In this document: piece by piece, positions 47,102-56,006 of the stretch
Position numbering within the stretch: position 1 is the first letter of the stretch
Layout: each line of letters starts with the position of its first letter
NCBI RefSeq assembly: GCF_004796535.1
Contig: NZ_SPHY01000006.1
Location: forward strand, 124,001-188,000
DNA from: Sphingomonas flavalba
Lineage (GTDB): Bacteria; Pseudomonadota; Alphaproteobacteria; Sphingomonadales; Sphingomonadaceae
Reading direction: 5' to 3'
DNA length: 64,000 nt
Made by a program: the position numbers and the translations under genes
The notes under the pieces: generated by a model
Told to the model about the DNA's origin: nothing
The model's input: only the letters and a program-made list of their open reading frames with translations
Databases searched by the model: none

Positions 47102-47611
47102 TCAACCCACCGTCGCGTCGGGCATCGAGTGGGACGCCGGCGCGGATACCGCGTGGATGAGCAGGGTCAGCGCCCCCGCCACCGCGTGATCCAGCACCCG
47201 CTGGCGGCCGATATCGCCGAAATGGCATTCCTGGAGAACCGGCGTGCCGCCCCGTGGCACACAGGCAAGATGGACCAGACCGACCTCCTCATCCGCTTCG
47301 CGCGGGCCGCAGAAGCCGGTAATGCCAATGGCGATGTCGGCGCGGCTTTTTGCCAGCGCTCCCACCGCCATCGCCTCCGCGACTTCGGAATTGACGGCGT
47401 TGCGGCGCTCGGCATCGGCGGGGTCGACACCCAGCACCTCATGTTTCGCCTCGGTCGAATAGACCACGAAGCCGCGTTCGAGATGCGGCCCCAGCCGGAC
47501 GTCGGCCGCGAGCAATGCGGCAAGCTGGCCGCCCGTGCAGCTTTCAGCCGTTACGAAGGACAGCGTCTTGCCCTTCAACGCCGCAACCAGCCTCGCCGTC
47601 GGCTGGGACAT
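47102..47611 (-). CDS. CinA-like nicotinamide-nucleotide amidohydrolase family protein
   Basis: 169-residue protein covering the CinA C-terminal (PncC) domain: VTAESCTGGQLAALLAADV, YSTEAKHEVLGV, ADIAIGITGFCGP, GLVHLACV. PncC deamidates nicotinamide mononucleotide for NAD recycling. A single-domain form is common. It stops 12 bases upstream of the UdgX start and so may share its transcript. Start is uncertain: ATG 47611 fits the family length, while an in-frame ATG at 47632 has a weak AGG upstream. The residues after ~150 are a tail. Confidence 0.87.
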   Translation of the reverse strand: MSQPTARLVAALKGKTLSFVTAESCTGGQLAALLAADVRLGPHLERGFVVYSTEAKHEVLGVDPADAERRNAVNSEVAEAMAVGALAKSRADIAIGITGFCGPREADEEVGLVHLACVPRGGTPVLQECHFGDIGRQRVLDHAVAGALTLLIHAVSAPASHSMPDATVG

Positions 47612-47917
47612 TATGTCGTGTCGGGGGGCCATGCGCCGGCCTACCGCGTGGCCATGGCCGCCGGCGGCGGGCCGTCCACGTCCACCCGGCGCGCCAGTCC
47701 GGCCCTGCGCGCAGGCACCGCCTGGGGTGCGCCGATGTCGTCCCGTTTCATGTGCAACCTCCCGGTCGCCCGGCCCGCAACCCCATAAACGGCGCAGCGG
47801 CGGAGAAGGTTGCGAAGCGCCTTTGCGATACCCGAATTCTTCCCCGCGACGCCCGGCCCGCCGGTGCCCGTGCCTGCCGGCCAAGGAACCTGGAGGAGAG
47901 CCGGGGTTTGTCATCCC

Positions 47918-50068
47918 ATGGCCGATGGACCTTCCGCGACTGCCGCGACGGATAGCGAAGCCGTCGATGAGCCGCCTGAACGGGCGGATGCCGCCTCCGC
48001 CAGGCGCGGGTGGCCGCGCGCCCTGGTCATCGTGCTGCGTGTGGCAGGCGGCATCCTCCTCACCCTGCTTCTGGCATGGGCGATCCTGTTCATCACCAAG
48101 GGACGGTTTCTGAAGGGACCGTTCGAATGGATCACCAGCAAGGCGAGCGGCCGGACGGTGAAGGTCGCCGGCGATTTCCAGTTCTATTTCAATCCGATCA
48201 ATCTCAAATATCTGTCCGAAGGGCTGACGGTTTCGAACCCGCGCTGGGCCGGCACCGGAAATTTCGCCGAAGTCGGGCGGATCGAGGCTCAGGTCGCGAC
48301 CGTCACCTTCGTCTTCGGGCGCCGTCGGGTGAACATCCTCGCCCTGCGCGATGCCCGGCTGGACCTGCAATGGGACAAGGCGCGCCGCCGCAATAGCTGG
48401 ACGTTCAGCGAGGAAAAGGGAGAGCCGCTTGATCTTCCCTTGATCCGCCGGGCGATCGTCGCCGGCACGCAGGTCCGCTATCGCGATCCGCTGATGCGGA
48501 TTTCAGCCGCGATCGCGGTCGATACGGTCGAGGCCAGCGACACACGTTTCGAGAATGCCATCCGCTTTTCCGGAAACGGAACCGCGCGCGAAACCCCCTT
48601 CACCATTTCCGGCGCGCTGCTGACCCCGAACGCCACCGTGCGCGGCGGCATGAACCGCCTGGCCCTGCACGTCCGCGCGGCCCGGACGCGGGCGGACATC
48701 ACCGGCACTTTGCCGGAAGCGACGCAGATCGAAGGCGCACCGCTCGCCATCGACGTCCAGGGCGCCAACCTGGCGGATGCCTTCTCGGTCGCCGGCATCG
48801 CCGTGCCCGACACCCGCCGCTACCGCATCCGCGCGATCATGACCAAGCAGGGCGCGGACTGGCGCTTCACCGGCTTGCGCGGCCGGTTCGGCGACAGCGA
48901 CCTTGCCGGCCGGCTGACGGTGACGACCGGCGGGCCGCGGCTGATGCTCGCCGCCGATCTCCAGACGCAGACGCTTGATATCGTCGATGCCGGGCCGTTC
49001 ATCGGCTACAGCCCGGACGCGTCGGCAAGCGGCAAGCTGACCCGGATCGTGGCGGGATCGCCGCGGATCCTGCCGGACGCGCCGCTGCGCACGGAAGCGC
49101 TCGGCAATTTCGATGCGAAGGTCGACTGGACGGTCAAGGCCGTGCGCGCGAAGCAATTGCCGATCAGCAACGTGAAGCTCGGCCTCCTTCTCGACGATCG
49201 GCTGCTGAAGCTGTCGCCGCTCAATTTCTCAATGGCGCGGGGCACCATAACGTCGGACATCGTGATCGACGCGCGCAACCCCGCGGTCGTCACCGACTAC
49301 GACGTCCGGCTGTCGCCGACGCCGATGGGCGTGCTGCTGAAGGGTTTCGGGGTCGAGGAATCCGGCACCAGCGGCACGCTGTCCGCCCGCGCGAAAATGC
49401 GCGGCACCGGCGATAGCGTGTGGAAATCCCTCGGCACGTCGACCGGGCGCATCGCCGTCATCCTGCCGCGCGGAACATTCTGGACGCGCAACGTCCAGCT
49501 GGCCGAACTGGACATCGGCACCTTCATCCAGAAAATGTTCGAAGGGCGGCTGAAGGAGCCGGTGCAGATCAATTGCGGCCTGATCGCCTTCACCGTCCGC
49601 AACGGCATCGCGGCAGCGGATCCGATCCTGATGGATACGCAAAAGAACGTGATGCTCGGGCGCGGCGGCTTCAGCTTCCGCAACGAGACGCTCGACCTCG
49701 CCTTCCGCGCCGATTCGAAAAAATTCAGCCTGTTTTCCGGGCAATCGCCCGTGGGAATCCAGGGCACCTTCGCCCAGCCGAAGATCGACGTGCTCACCCC
49801 GGAACTGCTCAGCCGCGCCGGTGTGGGCCTTGGTCTTGGCGCCGCCAGCGGGCCGCTCACCGCGCTTTTCGCGTTCGTCGACGTCGGCGACGCCAAGGCG
49901 GCCGCCTGCGGCCCGGTCCTCGCCGGCGCCACCGCCCAGGCGCAGCGGGACACCAAGGGGCGCCCGCGCGACGACGTCGGCAAGGGCACGACGGCCAAGT
50001 CGGAAGACGGCAAGCGCTCACCGCAGGCGCAGGAGAAACAGCGCAAGAAGTTTCTCGGCATTTTCTGA
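47918..50068 (+). CDS. AsmA-family protein
   Basis: 716-residue AsmA-clan protein: a membrane helix at about residues 35-57 (ALVIVLRVAGGILLTLLLAWAILFI) after a hydrophilic start, then a periplasmic domain with AsmA repeats, including ITSKASGRTVKVAGDFQF and FGDSDLAGRLTVTTGG, and a positively charged C-terminal tail (QEKQRKKFLGIF). Relatives assist outer-membrane assembly or lipid traffic. It is encoded after CinA but on the other strand. A GGAACC motif lies 28-33 bases upstream. The start has no strong ribosome-binding site. Confidence 0.85.
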   Translation: MADGPSATAATDSEAVDEPPERADAASARRGWPRALVIVLRVAGGILLTLLLAWAILFITKGRFLKGPFEWITSKASGRTVKVAGDFQFYFNPINLKYLSEGLTVSNPRWAGTGNFAEVGRIEAQVATVTFVFGRRRVNILALRDARLDLQWDKARRRNSWTFSEEKGEPLDLPLIRRAIVAGTQVRYRDPLMRISAAIAVDTVEASDTRFENAIRFSGNGTARETPFTISGALLTPNATVRGGMNRLALHVRAARTRADITGTLPEATQIEGAPLAIDVQGANLADAFSVAGIAVPDTRRYRIRAIMTKQGADWRFTGLRGRFGDSDLAGRLTVTTGGPRLMLAADLQTQTLDIVDAGPFIGYSPDASASGKLTRIVAGSPRILPDAPLRTEALGNFDAKVDWTVKAVRAKQLPISNVKLGLLLDDRLLKLSPLNFSMARGTITSDIVIDARNPAVVTDYDVRLSPTPMGVLLKGFGVEESGTSGTLSARAKMRGTGDSVWKSLGTSTGRIAVILPRGTFWTRNVQLAELDIGTFIQKMFEGRLKEPVQINCGLIAFTVRNGIAAADPILMDTQKNVMLGRGGFSFRNETLDLAFRADSKKFSLFSGQSPVGIQGTFAQPKIDVLTPELLSRAGVGLGLGAASGPLTALFAFVDVGDAKAAACGPVLAGATAQAQRDTKGRPRDDVGKGTTAKSEDGKRSPQAQEKQRKKFLGIF

Positions 50069-50204
50069 TGCCCCGCGCCGGCGCGCGGCACCCTTTTCCG
50101 CTCACCACGCAGGAATGGCGCTTCGACGATTAACCCCCCGTCCTGCGGATCGCGGGGCGCGGCGGTGCGTAGCATTTCGTACGAACCGGAAAAGGAACCG
50201 ACAG

Positions 50205-50576
50205 ATGACTGCTACCGACATCACCCGAGACGAAACCAATCGCCTGATCGCCTCCAGCAAGGTGGAGGGAACCGCCGTCTACAACCACGAGCGGGAAAGG
50301 CTGGGCTCCATCTACAATTTCATGGTCGACAAGCGCTCCGGCCAGGCGGAATACGCCGTCCTCCAGTTCGGCGGCGTCCTCGGCCTGGGCAGCGACTACT
50401 ATCCGCTGCCGTGGGACGTGCTGTCCTACGACACGGGCCAGGGTGGCTACGTCGTCGATCTCGACAAACAGGTGCTGGAAAAAGCGCCGCGCTACGCTGA
50501 AAACGCCGAGCCGGCGTTCGATCGCGACTATGGCCGCGAAGTCTATGGCTATTACGGCGTAAACTACCCGTACTAA
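50205..50576 (+). CDS. PRC-barrel domain protein
   Basis: 123-residue PRC-barrel protein (YNHERERLGSIYNFMVDKRSGQAEYAVLQFGGVLGLGSDYYPLPWDVL). PRC barrels are small beta-barrel domains of uncertain function, often found in stress-induced proteins, photosynthetic reaction centre H subunit and RimM. The C-terminus is Tyr-rich (YGYYGVNYPY). AAAGGAA precedes the ATG. A palindrome TTCGTACGAA lies at 50176-50185, about 20 bases before the start. Confidence 0.88.
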   Translation: MTATDITRDETNRLIASSKVEGTAVYNHERERLGSIYNFMVDKRSGQAEYAVLQFGGVLGLGSDYYPLPWDVLSYDTGQGGYVVDLDKQVLEKAPRYAENAEPAFDRDYGREVYGYYGVNYPY

Positions 50577-50595
50577 GCCGGCACTCTGCCTTGGC

Positions 50596-50636
50596 AATGC
50601 GGCTCGGAATCCGATATTTCGAGCCGCATTATCTTT
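50596..50636. terminator. bidirectional hairpin terminator
   Basis: Perfect 10-bp stem AATGCGGCTC (50596-50605) / GAGCCGCATT (50621-50630) followed by ATCTTT, between the convergent PRC-barrel and SDR genes. Confidence 0.75.
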
Positions 50637-50637
50637 G

Positions 50638-51504
50638 TCAGAGGATCGGCTTTCCGCCAGTGACGGCAATCGTCGCCCCCGATACGTAGCTCGCCTCGTC
50701 GGTCGCGAGCATGACATAGGCCGGCGCCAGCTCCCGGGGCTGGGCGGGCCGGCCGATCGGATAGTTCTTGCCGAAATCCCGGACATGATCCGACGGCATC
50801 GTCGACGGGATCAGCGGCGTCCATACCGGTCCCGGTGCCACGCAGTTCACCCTGATGCCCTTCGCCGCCAGCAACTGCGCCAGTCCGCCGGTGAAATTCT
50901 GGATCGCGCCTTTCGTCGTCGCATAGGGCAGCAGCGTCTCGTTCGGCATGTCGGCATTGACCGACGTCGTGTTGATGATCGCCGCGCCTTTCTTCATGTG
51001 CGGCACAGCCGCCTTGGTTAGGTAGAACATCGCATGGATGTTGACCGCGAATGTCTTTTCCCACTCGCCGTCCGAAATCTCGTCCAGGCTCTTGAAGGTC
51101 ATCTGATAGGCGGCGTTGTTGACGAGGATGTCGATCCGGCCAAACGCGTCGACCGCCTTGCGGATGATGTCTCGGCAATGGCGCGCGTCGCTGATGTCGC
51201 CGGCAACGGTAACGGCCTTCTGCCCCGCCGCCTCGACCAGCGCCGCCGTATCGCGCGCGTCCTCCTCCTCGCAGAGGTAGGATATCAGCACGTCGGCGCC
51301 CTCGCGCGCGAAGGCGATCGCGACGGCGCGGCCGATGCCGCTGTCGCCGCCGGTGATGACCGCCTTCTTGCCGCGAAGGCGCCCCGATCCGCGATAGCTG
51401 TCTTCACCATGGTCCGGGCGCGGCCGCATTTCCGCCAGCGTACCGGGCACGGCCTGCTGCTGTTCGGGCAAAGGCGGGCGGATATCGTCGACTGAAGCGG
51501 CCAT
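50638..51504 (-). CDS. SDR family oxidoreductase (general-stress type)
   Basis: 288-residue short-chain dehydrogenase of the YghA/general-stress-protein-39 type. It has an N-terminal extension (about 40 residues, EMRPRPDHGEDSYRGSGRL), the cofactor loop TGGDSGIGRAVAIAFA, NNAAYQM, the Ser in TTSVNADMPNETLLPYATTKG and a C-terminal SGATIAVTGGKPIL. The start is the ATG at 51504 after GAGAGGGGAAG, replacing a longer frame. GGAACC is found about 50 bases upstream on its strand (51553-51558 on the plus strand). The neighbours suggest a stress block. Confidence 0.93.
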   Translation of the reverse strand: MAASVDDIRPPLPEQQQAVPGTLAEMRPRPDHGEDSYRGSGRLRGKKAVITGGDSGIGRAVAIAFAREGADVLISYLCEEEDARDTAALVEAAGQKAVTVAGDISDARHCRDIIRKAVDAFGRIDILVNNAAYQMTFKSLDEISDGEWEKTFAVNIHAMFYLTKAAVPHMKKGAAIINTTSVNADMPNETLLPYATTKGAIQNFTGGLAQLLAAKGIRVNCVAPGPVWTPLIPSTMPSDHVRDFGKNYPIGRPAQPRELAPAYVMLATDEASYVSGATIAVTGGKPIL

Positions 51505-51579
51505 CTTCCCCTCTCGCAAGGCGCATCCCGACAATCCGCCAGGGGATATATCGGTTCCGGTGCTCGCCGCAGCGCCGGC

Positions 51580-52629
51580 CTACCGGGTCCCCTCGCCGTC
51601 GATCACGTCGTTCAGCCAGGCGATCAGGCCGCTGCTGTCCGTGGTCGCCACCACCGGCGGGCGGGCGCGCAGTCGGTCGATCGCGGCGCCGAGATCGTCG
51701 GTGTCGAGCACCGATTCGATCAGCCCGCGCGCGGCGAAAGCGGCGGTGATCTCCTCCTGATGGTCGTCGTAATGCTCCTTCAGCACCGCGCGGCGCGGCA
51801 TCGCCACGGTGCGGCAGCCGGCACGCAGCGCGGTGATCAGCGATCCGGTGCCGCCATGGCAGACGACGAACGCCGCATCGCGGAGCAGCGCCTGCACCGC
51901 GCCGAAATCCAGGCTCTCGACCAGCTCCACTCCGTCCGGCACCACCGCCGGGCGCGGCCCGTCGCCGATCTGGAGAACGACGCGCTCTGGCAGCCGCCCG
52001 CTCGCCTTCAGCGCCAGCACCGTGTCGACCAGCCGGGGAAAGGGCAGCGTCGCGCCGACCGTCGCGAACAGCAGCGGCTGCTTGGCCGGCGCCGGCGTGT
52101 CGAGCACCCGCATCGGGTCGAACAGCACCGCGTCGGGCCAATGCGCCTTCAGCTTCGCCGACTGGACGACAACATGGTGGGCGAACGGCCGGGCGATCCG
52201 CGCGAATTTCGACGGCGCGTCGAACCGCGCGAACGAATCGATCAGGACGAAGCGCGCGCCGAGCAGCCGCGCCCACAGCGCCACCCAGAACACCGCGCCC
52301 GCCCCGGTGCTGACCACGATGTCGGGCCGCTCCCGCCAGACGATCCGGAACGACTGGATCATGTTGACGATCGCGCCGCGCAGCATCGCCAGCGTCCGGC
52401 CGACCCGCGCCTGGCCGAGCGCGTAGTGGGCGACGAAGCGCACCGGGTGTTCGCGCGCCAGGCTGCGGCCGAGCGCGGTGTCCTCGGTCACGAAGACGTA
52501 GGCGCGGTCCCGCCACACCGGCTCCAGGTCGAGCAACTGGCGCAAATGGCCGCCGCCGGACGCGGCAAGGCAGATGCGGGGGCCGGGGCGCGGCTGCTCG
52601 CCGCCCGCGCTGGTCGTCGTCGCGTTCAT
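51580..52629 (-). CDS. glycosyltransferase, fused PssD/PssE (Alg14/Alg13)-like
   Basis: 349-residue protein whose N-terminal half resembles Alg14/PssD (CLAASGGGHLRQLLDLEPVW) and whose C-terminal half resembles Alg13/PssE and GT28 donor-binding domains (ATVGATLPFPRLV; VVCHGGTGSLITALRAGCRTVAMPR; HQEEI). In sphingans and rhizobial exopolysaccharides, related proteins add a glucuronosyl residue to the undecaprenyl-linked glucose. ATG 52629 follows AGAGGGGAGCG. It is divergent from the EpsD gene, 162 bases away. Sugar specificity is not visible. Confidence 0.88.
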   Translation of the reverse strand: MNATTTSAGGEQPRPGPRICLAASGGGHLRQLLDLEPVWRDRAYVFVTEDTALGRSLAREHPVRFVAHYALGQARVGRTLAMLRGAIVNMIQSFRIVWRERPDIVVSTGAGAVFWVALWARLLGARFVLIDSFARFDAPSKFARIARPFAHHVVVQSAKLKAHWPDAVLFDPMRVLDTPAPAKQPLLFATVGATLPFPRLVDTVLALKASGRLPERVVLQIGDGPRPAVVPDGVELVESLDFGAVQALLRDAAFVVCHGGTGSLITALRAGCRTVAMPRRAVLKEHYDDHQEEITAAFAARGLIESVLDTDDLGAAIDRLRARPPVVATTDSSGLIAWLNDVIDGEGTR

Positions 52630-52791
52630 CGCTCCCCTCTTGCCCGATCGTCGCGCGGATACCATCCAATATCGCGCCGGTTGACAGCCTTAACGCTCTT
52701 TTCGTTTTGTCCGTGCATAGCCGCGCCGTATAGCGTCCCACACAGGGACATGATCGGCCCCGCATGCTCGCGCGGCCTTTGAGGAGGGCAT

Positions 52792-53712
52792 ATGCACAAG
52801 TCAATTGCGCGCGGGCTGATGGCCGGCACGATGCTGCTGGCGCTCGTCGCCTGCGGGAAGAAGGACGCGTCGGAGCAGCTCGAAAAGGGCCAGGTCGTCG
52901 CCACCGTCGACGGCAAGGACATCACGATCCACGAGCTGAATACCGAGCTTCAGGACGTCAACATGCCCAGCGGCGATCAGCGCAAGGCGGTCGAGCAGGC
53001 CGCGCTGCAGCAGGTCGTCAACCGCCGCATCCTCGCCGACATCGCCCGCGAGCGCGGGCTGGACAAGACGCCGCAATATCTGTTGCAGCAACGCCGCGCC
53101 AACGACGCGATCCTGGTCCAGATGCTCCAGCGCTCGATCGCCTCGACGCTGCGCGCACCGACCCGCGACGAAGCGACCAAGTTCATGGCCGACAACCCGG
53201 AACGCTTCGCCCAGCGCAAGGTCTACACCGTCGATCAGATCCAGTTCGAAGCGCCGAAGGACCTCGAAATCCTGAAGGCGTACCAGCCGCTGAAGACGCT
53301 CGATCAGGTCGCCGTCAAGCTTGACGAGGATCATCTGCGCTTCCGCCGCGGCAGCGGCCAGCTCGACGCGCTCACCGTCCCGCCGCAACTTCTGGCGCAG
53401 ATCCAGCGCCTGCCGGAGGGGGAGATCTTCATCATCCCGACGCCGCGCGGCATGGTCGCCAACCGCATCACCGCGACCCGGGTCGTGCCGTTCGAGGGCG
53501 ACGAGGCGCTGAACTTCGCGATGCAGCAGGTGCAGGCCCAGAAGCTGAACGAGCTAGCGACCAAGGAGCTTGACGAAAAGGTCAAGAAGGCGCGCGAGGC
53601 GGTCAAGTACCAGCCCGGCTACGCCCCGCCGAAGGGCGCCGCCGACGCCCCGGCCCTGCCCGCGCCGTCGGGCACGCCGTCCGCGGCCGCCAGCCCGGAC
53701 GCCGCCAAGTAA
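52792..53712 (+). CDS. EpsD-type peptidyl-prolyl cis-trans isomerase lipoprotein
   Basis: 306-residue exported lipoprotein: signal peptide with lipobox LVAC (Cys at about residue 20), then a SurA-like N-terminal region and a PpiC-like part. It ends in a Pro/Ala-rich tail. The EpsD family occurs in exopolysaccharide loci, where it is thought to act in outer-membrane export. The gene has a rho-independent terminator immediately after its stop, so it is a separate unit from the UXS gene. The parvulin core is weakly conserved. Confidence 0.85.
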   Translation: MHKSIARGLMAGTMLLALVACGKKDASEQLEKGQVVATVDGKDITIHELNTELQDVNMPSGDQRKAVEQAALQQVVNRRILADIARERGLDKTPQYLLQQRRANDAILVQMLQRSIASTLRAPTRDEATKFMADNPERFAQRKVYTVDQIQFEAPKDLEILKAYQPLKTLDQVAVKLDEDHLRFRRGSGQLDALTVPPQLLAQIQRLPEGEIFIIPTPRGMVANRITATRVVPFEGDEALNFAMQQVQAQKLNELATKELDEKVKKAREAVKYQPGYAPPKGAADAPALPAPSGTPSAAASPDAAK

Positions 53713-53721
53713 CCAGTTGAC

Positions 53722-53761
53722 GGGCGCGGGCGGCCGGCAAGCCCCCGCGCCCCTGTTTTTT
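53722..53761 (+). terminator. rho-independent terminator of the EpsD gene
   Basis: Stem GGGCGCGGG (53722-53730) / CCCGCGCCC (53744-53752) with a 13-base loop, followed by a T6 run at 53756-53761. It is one of the clearest intrinsic terminators in the window and separates EpsD from the UDP-sugar decarboxylase gene. Confidence 0.85.
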
Positions 53762-53787
53762 GTACACGCAAGGCAACGGGAAACATC

Positions 53788-54774
53788 ATGGAAAACGCCC
53801 GCGACATCGTGGCGAAGCGCGTCCTCGTCACCGGCGGCGCCGGCTTCCTCGGCAGCCATTTGTGCGAGGCGCTGTTGAAACGGGGCAACGAAGTGCTTTG
53901 CGTCGACAATTACTTCACCGGTCGCCGCGCCAATGTCGCCCACTTGCTCGAATACCGCAATTTCGAGCTGATGCGGCACGACGTGACCTTCCCGATCTAT
54001 GTCGAGGTCGACGAGATCTACAATCTCGCCTGCCCGGCCTCGCCGATTCATTATCAGTATGATCCGGTGCAGACGACCAAGACCAGCGTCCACGGCGCGA
54101 TCAACATGCTCGGCCTCGCCAAGCGCACCGGCGCCAAGATCTTCCAGGCGTCGACCAGCGAAGTTTACGGCGATCCCTCGCAGCACCCGCAGACCGAGGA
54201 ATATTGGGGCAATGTCAACCCGATCGGCCCGCGCTCCTGCTATGACGAGGGCAAGCGCTGCGCCGAAACGCTGTTCTTCGACTATCACCGCCAGAACAAC
54301 GTGCGGATCAAGGTCATCCGCATCTTCAACACCTATGGGCCGCGCATGCACCCGAAGGACGGGCGGGTGGTTTCCAACTTCATCATGCAGGCGCTGAAGA
54401 ACGAGCCGATCACCATCTTCGGTGACGGGCTACAGACGCGCAGCTTCTGCTATGTCGACGACATGATCGACGCATTCCAGCGGCTGATGGCGACGCCGGA
54501 TGACGTGACCGGGCCGATCAACGTCGGCAACCCCGGCGAATTCACGATGATCGAGTTGGCCGAGCAGGTGATCGCGCTGACCGGCTCGAAATCGACGCTG
54601 ACCCGCCTGCCGCTCCCCACCGACGATCCGAAGCAGCGCCGGCCGGACATCACCAAGGCCCGCGAGGTGCTGGGCTGGCAGCCGAAGACCGAACTGGCCG
54701 AGGGACTGAAACGGACGATCGCCTATTTCGACGCGCTGCTGACCGGATCGAAGCAGGCCGGATCGGCGCTTTGA
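53788..54774 (+). CDS. UDP-glucuronate decarboxylase-like NAD-dependent epimerase/dehydratase
   Basis: 328-residue extended SDR enzyme resembling UDP-xylose synthase (UXS), which decarboxylates UDP-glucuronate to UDP-xylose. The NAD loop is [19 protein letters not shown], and the catalytic YxxxK is in SCYDEGKR (about residue 152); [18 protein letters not shown] is typical of UXS. It should feed a UDP-sugar to the glycosyltransferases downstream, with which it overlaps by a few bases. Its activity (decarboxylase versus epimerase) cannot be fixed from sequence alone. Confidence 0.92.
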   Translation: MENARDIVAKRVLVTGGAGFLGSHLCEALLKRGNEVLCVDNYFTGRRANVAHLLEYRNFELMRHDVTFPIYVEVDEIYNLACPASPIHYQYDPVQTTKTSVHGAINMLGLAKRTGAKIFQASTSEVYGDPSQHPQTEEYWGNVNPIGPRSCYDEGKRCAETLFFDYHRQNNVRIKVIRIFNTYGPRMHPKDGRVVSNFIMQALKNEPITIFGDGLQTRSFCYVDDMIDAFQRLMATPDDVTGPINVGNPGEFTMIELAEQVIALTGSKSTLTRLPLPTDDPKQRRPDITKAREVLGWQPKTELAEGLKRTIAYFDALLTGSKQAGSAL

Positions 54775-54785
54775 CGGCGGACGCG

Positions 54786-56006
54786 ATGCCGCGGCTCCGC
54801 ATTCTTGTCATCGCGGTGATCGTCGACGGCACCGATGTCGGCGAAACCTGGTCGGGCTTCCACTGGGTGAAGGCGATGGCGGAGGTGATGGACGTCACCC
54901 TGCTGTGCATGCAGCGCCCCGGCCGCACGCCGACCGCCGAGCAGTTGCCCGGCGTCCGGGTGATAAGCTGGCCGGAACCAGCCTTCCTCGGCCGGTTCGA
55001 ACGGGCACGGGCGATGCTGAAACCGGCCTGGCCGCTGTTCGTCCGCCATGTCCGCCGCTGGCTGACCGATGCGCTGGCGCGCGGCGAGCAATTCGACATC
55101 GCCCATCAGCTCCTCCCGCAGGCGATGCGCCATGCCTCGCCGCTGCGCCATTTCGCCCTGCCCTATGTCGTCGGCCCGCTCGGCGGCAGCCTGGCGACCC
55201 CCCCGGCTTTCGAACAGGAGGTTGGCGGCGGTGGCGGGCTTGCGCGGCTGCGCGCATTCGACGGTTTCCGCCTGCGCCACGATCCGGCGCTGCGCGCCGG
55301 CTATGCCCGGGCCGGCGCGATTCTCGGCGTCGCCCCCTATGTCGGCCGGACACTGGCCGACGCCGGCGTCGCCGTCCGCCGTTTCGAAACCGTGCTCGAA
55401 CGCAGCGCCGATCCGATCGCCCACGGCACCGGCCGTTCCACCGCAGCCGGCGCCATCCGCCTGCTCCATGTCGGCCGCTGCGTGCGGACCAAGGGGCTGC
55501 GCGACGCGGTCCGCGCCCTCGCCCGGCTCGGCGACCTGCCCGGCGTCACCCTGACCAGCGCCGGCGACGGGCCGGACCTCGCCGCCTGCAAGGCGGAGGC
55601 GGCGGTGCTCGGCGTCGCCGACCGCGTCGATTTCCTCGGCAAGGTCAGCCGCGACCGGGTCGAACAACTCTACGCCGATCACGACGTGTTCTGCTTCCCC
55701 AGCTTCCGCGAGCCGATGGGCGGCGTGTTCTTCGAAGCGTTGCGCTGGGGCCTGCCGGTAATCAGCGCGCGGCGCGGCGGGCCGGAGGCAATCGTCGACG
55801 AAAGCTGCGGTATATTGGTCCCCGTCGAAACGCCGGACCAGTTCGCCGCCGCCATCGCCGAAGCGATCCGCGCGCTTGCCGACGACCCGGCCCTGCGCGC
55901 CCGTCTCGGAAACGGGGCGCATCGGCGCCTGCAGTCGTTCGGCGCCTGGTCGGACAAGGCGCGCTGGCTTGAATCGCTCTATCGCGAGGTTATCGCCGCG
56001 GCATGA
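54786..56006 (+). CDS. glycosyltransferase family 4 protein
   Basis: 406-residue GT-B glycosyltransferase. The GT4 donor-binding C-terminal half is clear: LLHVGRCVRTKGLRDAV, DHDVFCFPSFREPMGGVFFEALRWGLPVISARRGGPEAIVD (with EPMGG and EALRWG). It would transfer a nucleotide-sugar hexose in exopolysaccharide or LPS synthesis. ATG 54786 is chosen; a TTG five codons upstream overlaps the UXS stop and is equally possible. It overlaps the GT2 gene by 4 bases. Confidence 0.92.
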   Translation: MPRLRILVIAVIVDGTDVGETWSGFHWVKAMAEVMDVTLLCMQRPGRTPTAEQLPGVRVISWPEPAFLGRFERARAMLKPAWPLFVRHVRRWLTDALARGEQFDIAHQLLPQAMRHASPLRHFALPYVVGPLGGSLATPPAFEQEVGGGGGLARLRAFDGFRLRHDPALRAGYARAGAILGVAPYVGRTLADAGVAVRRFETVLERSADPIAHGTGRSTAAGAIRLLHVGRCVRTKGLRDAVRALARLGDLPGVTLTSAGDGPDLAACKAEAAVLGVADRVDFLGKVSRDRVEQLYADHDVFCFPSFREPMGGVFFEALRWGLPVISARRGGPEAIVDESCGILVPVETPDQFAAAIAEAIRALADDPALRARLGNGAHRRLQSFGAWSDKARWLESLYREVIAAA

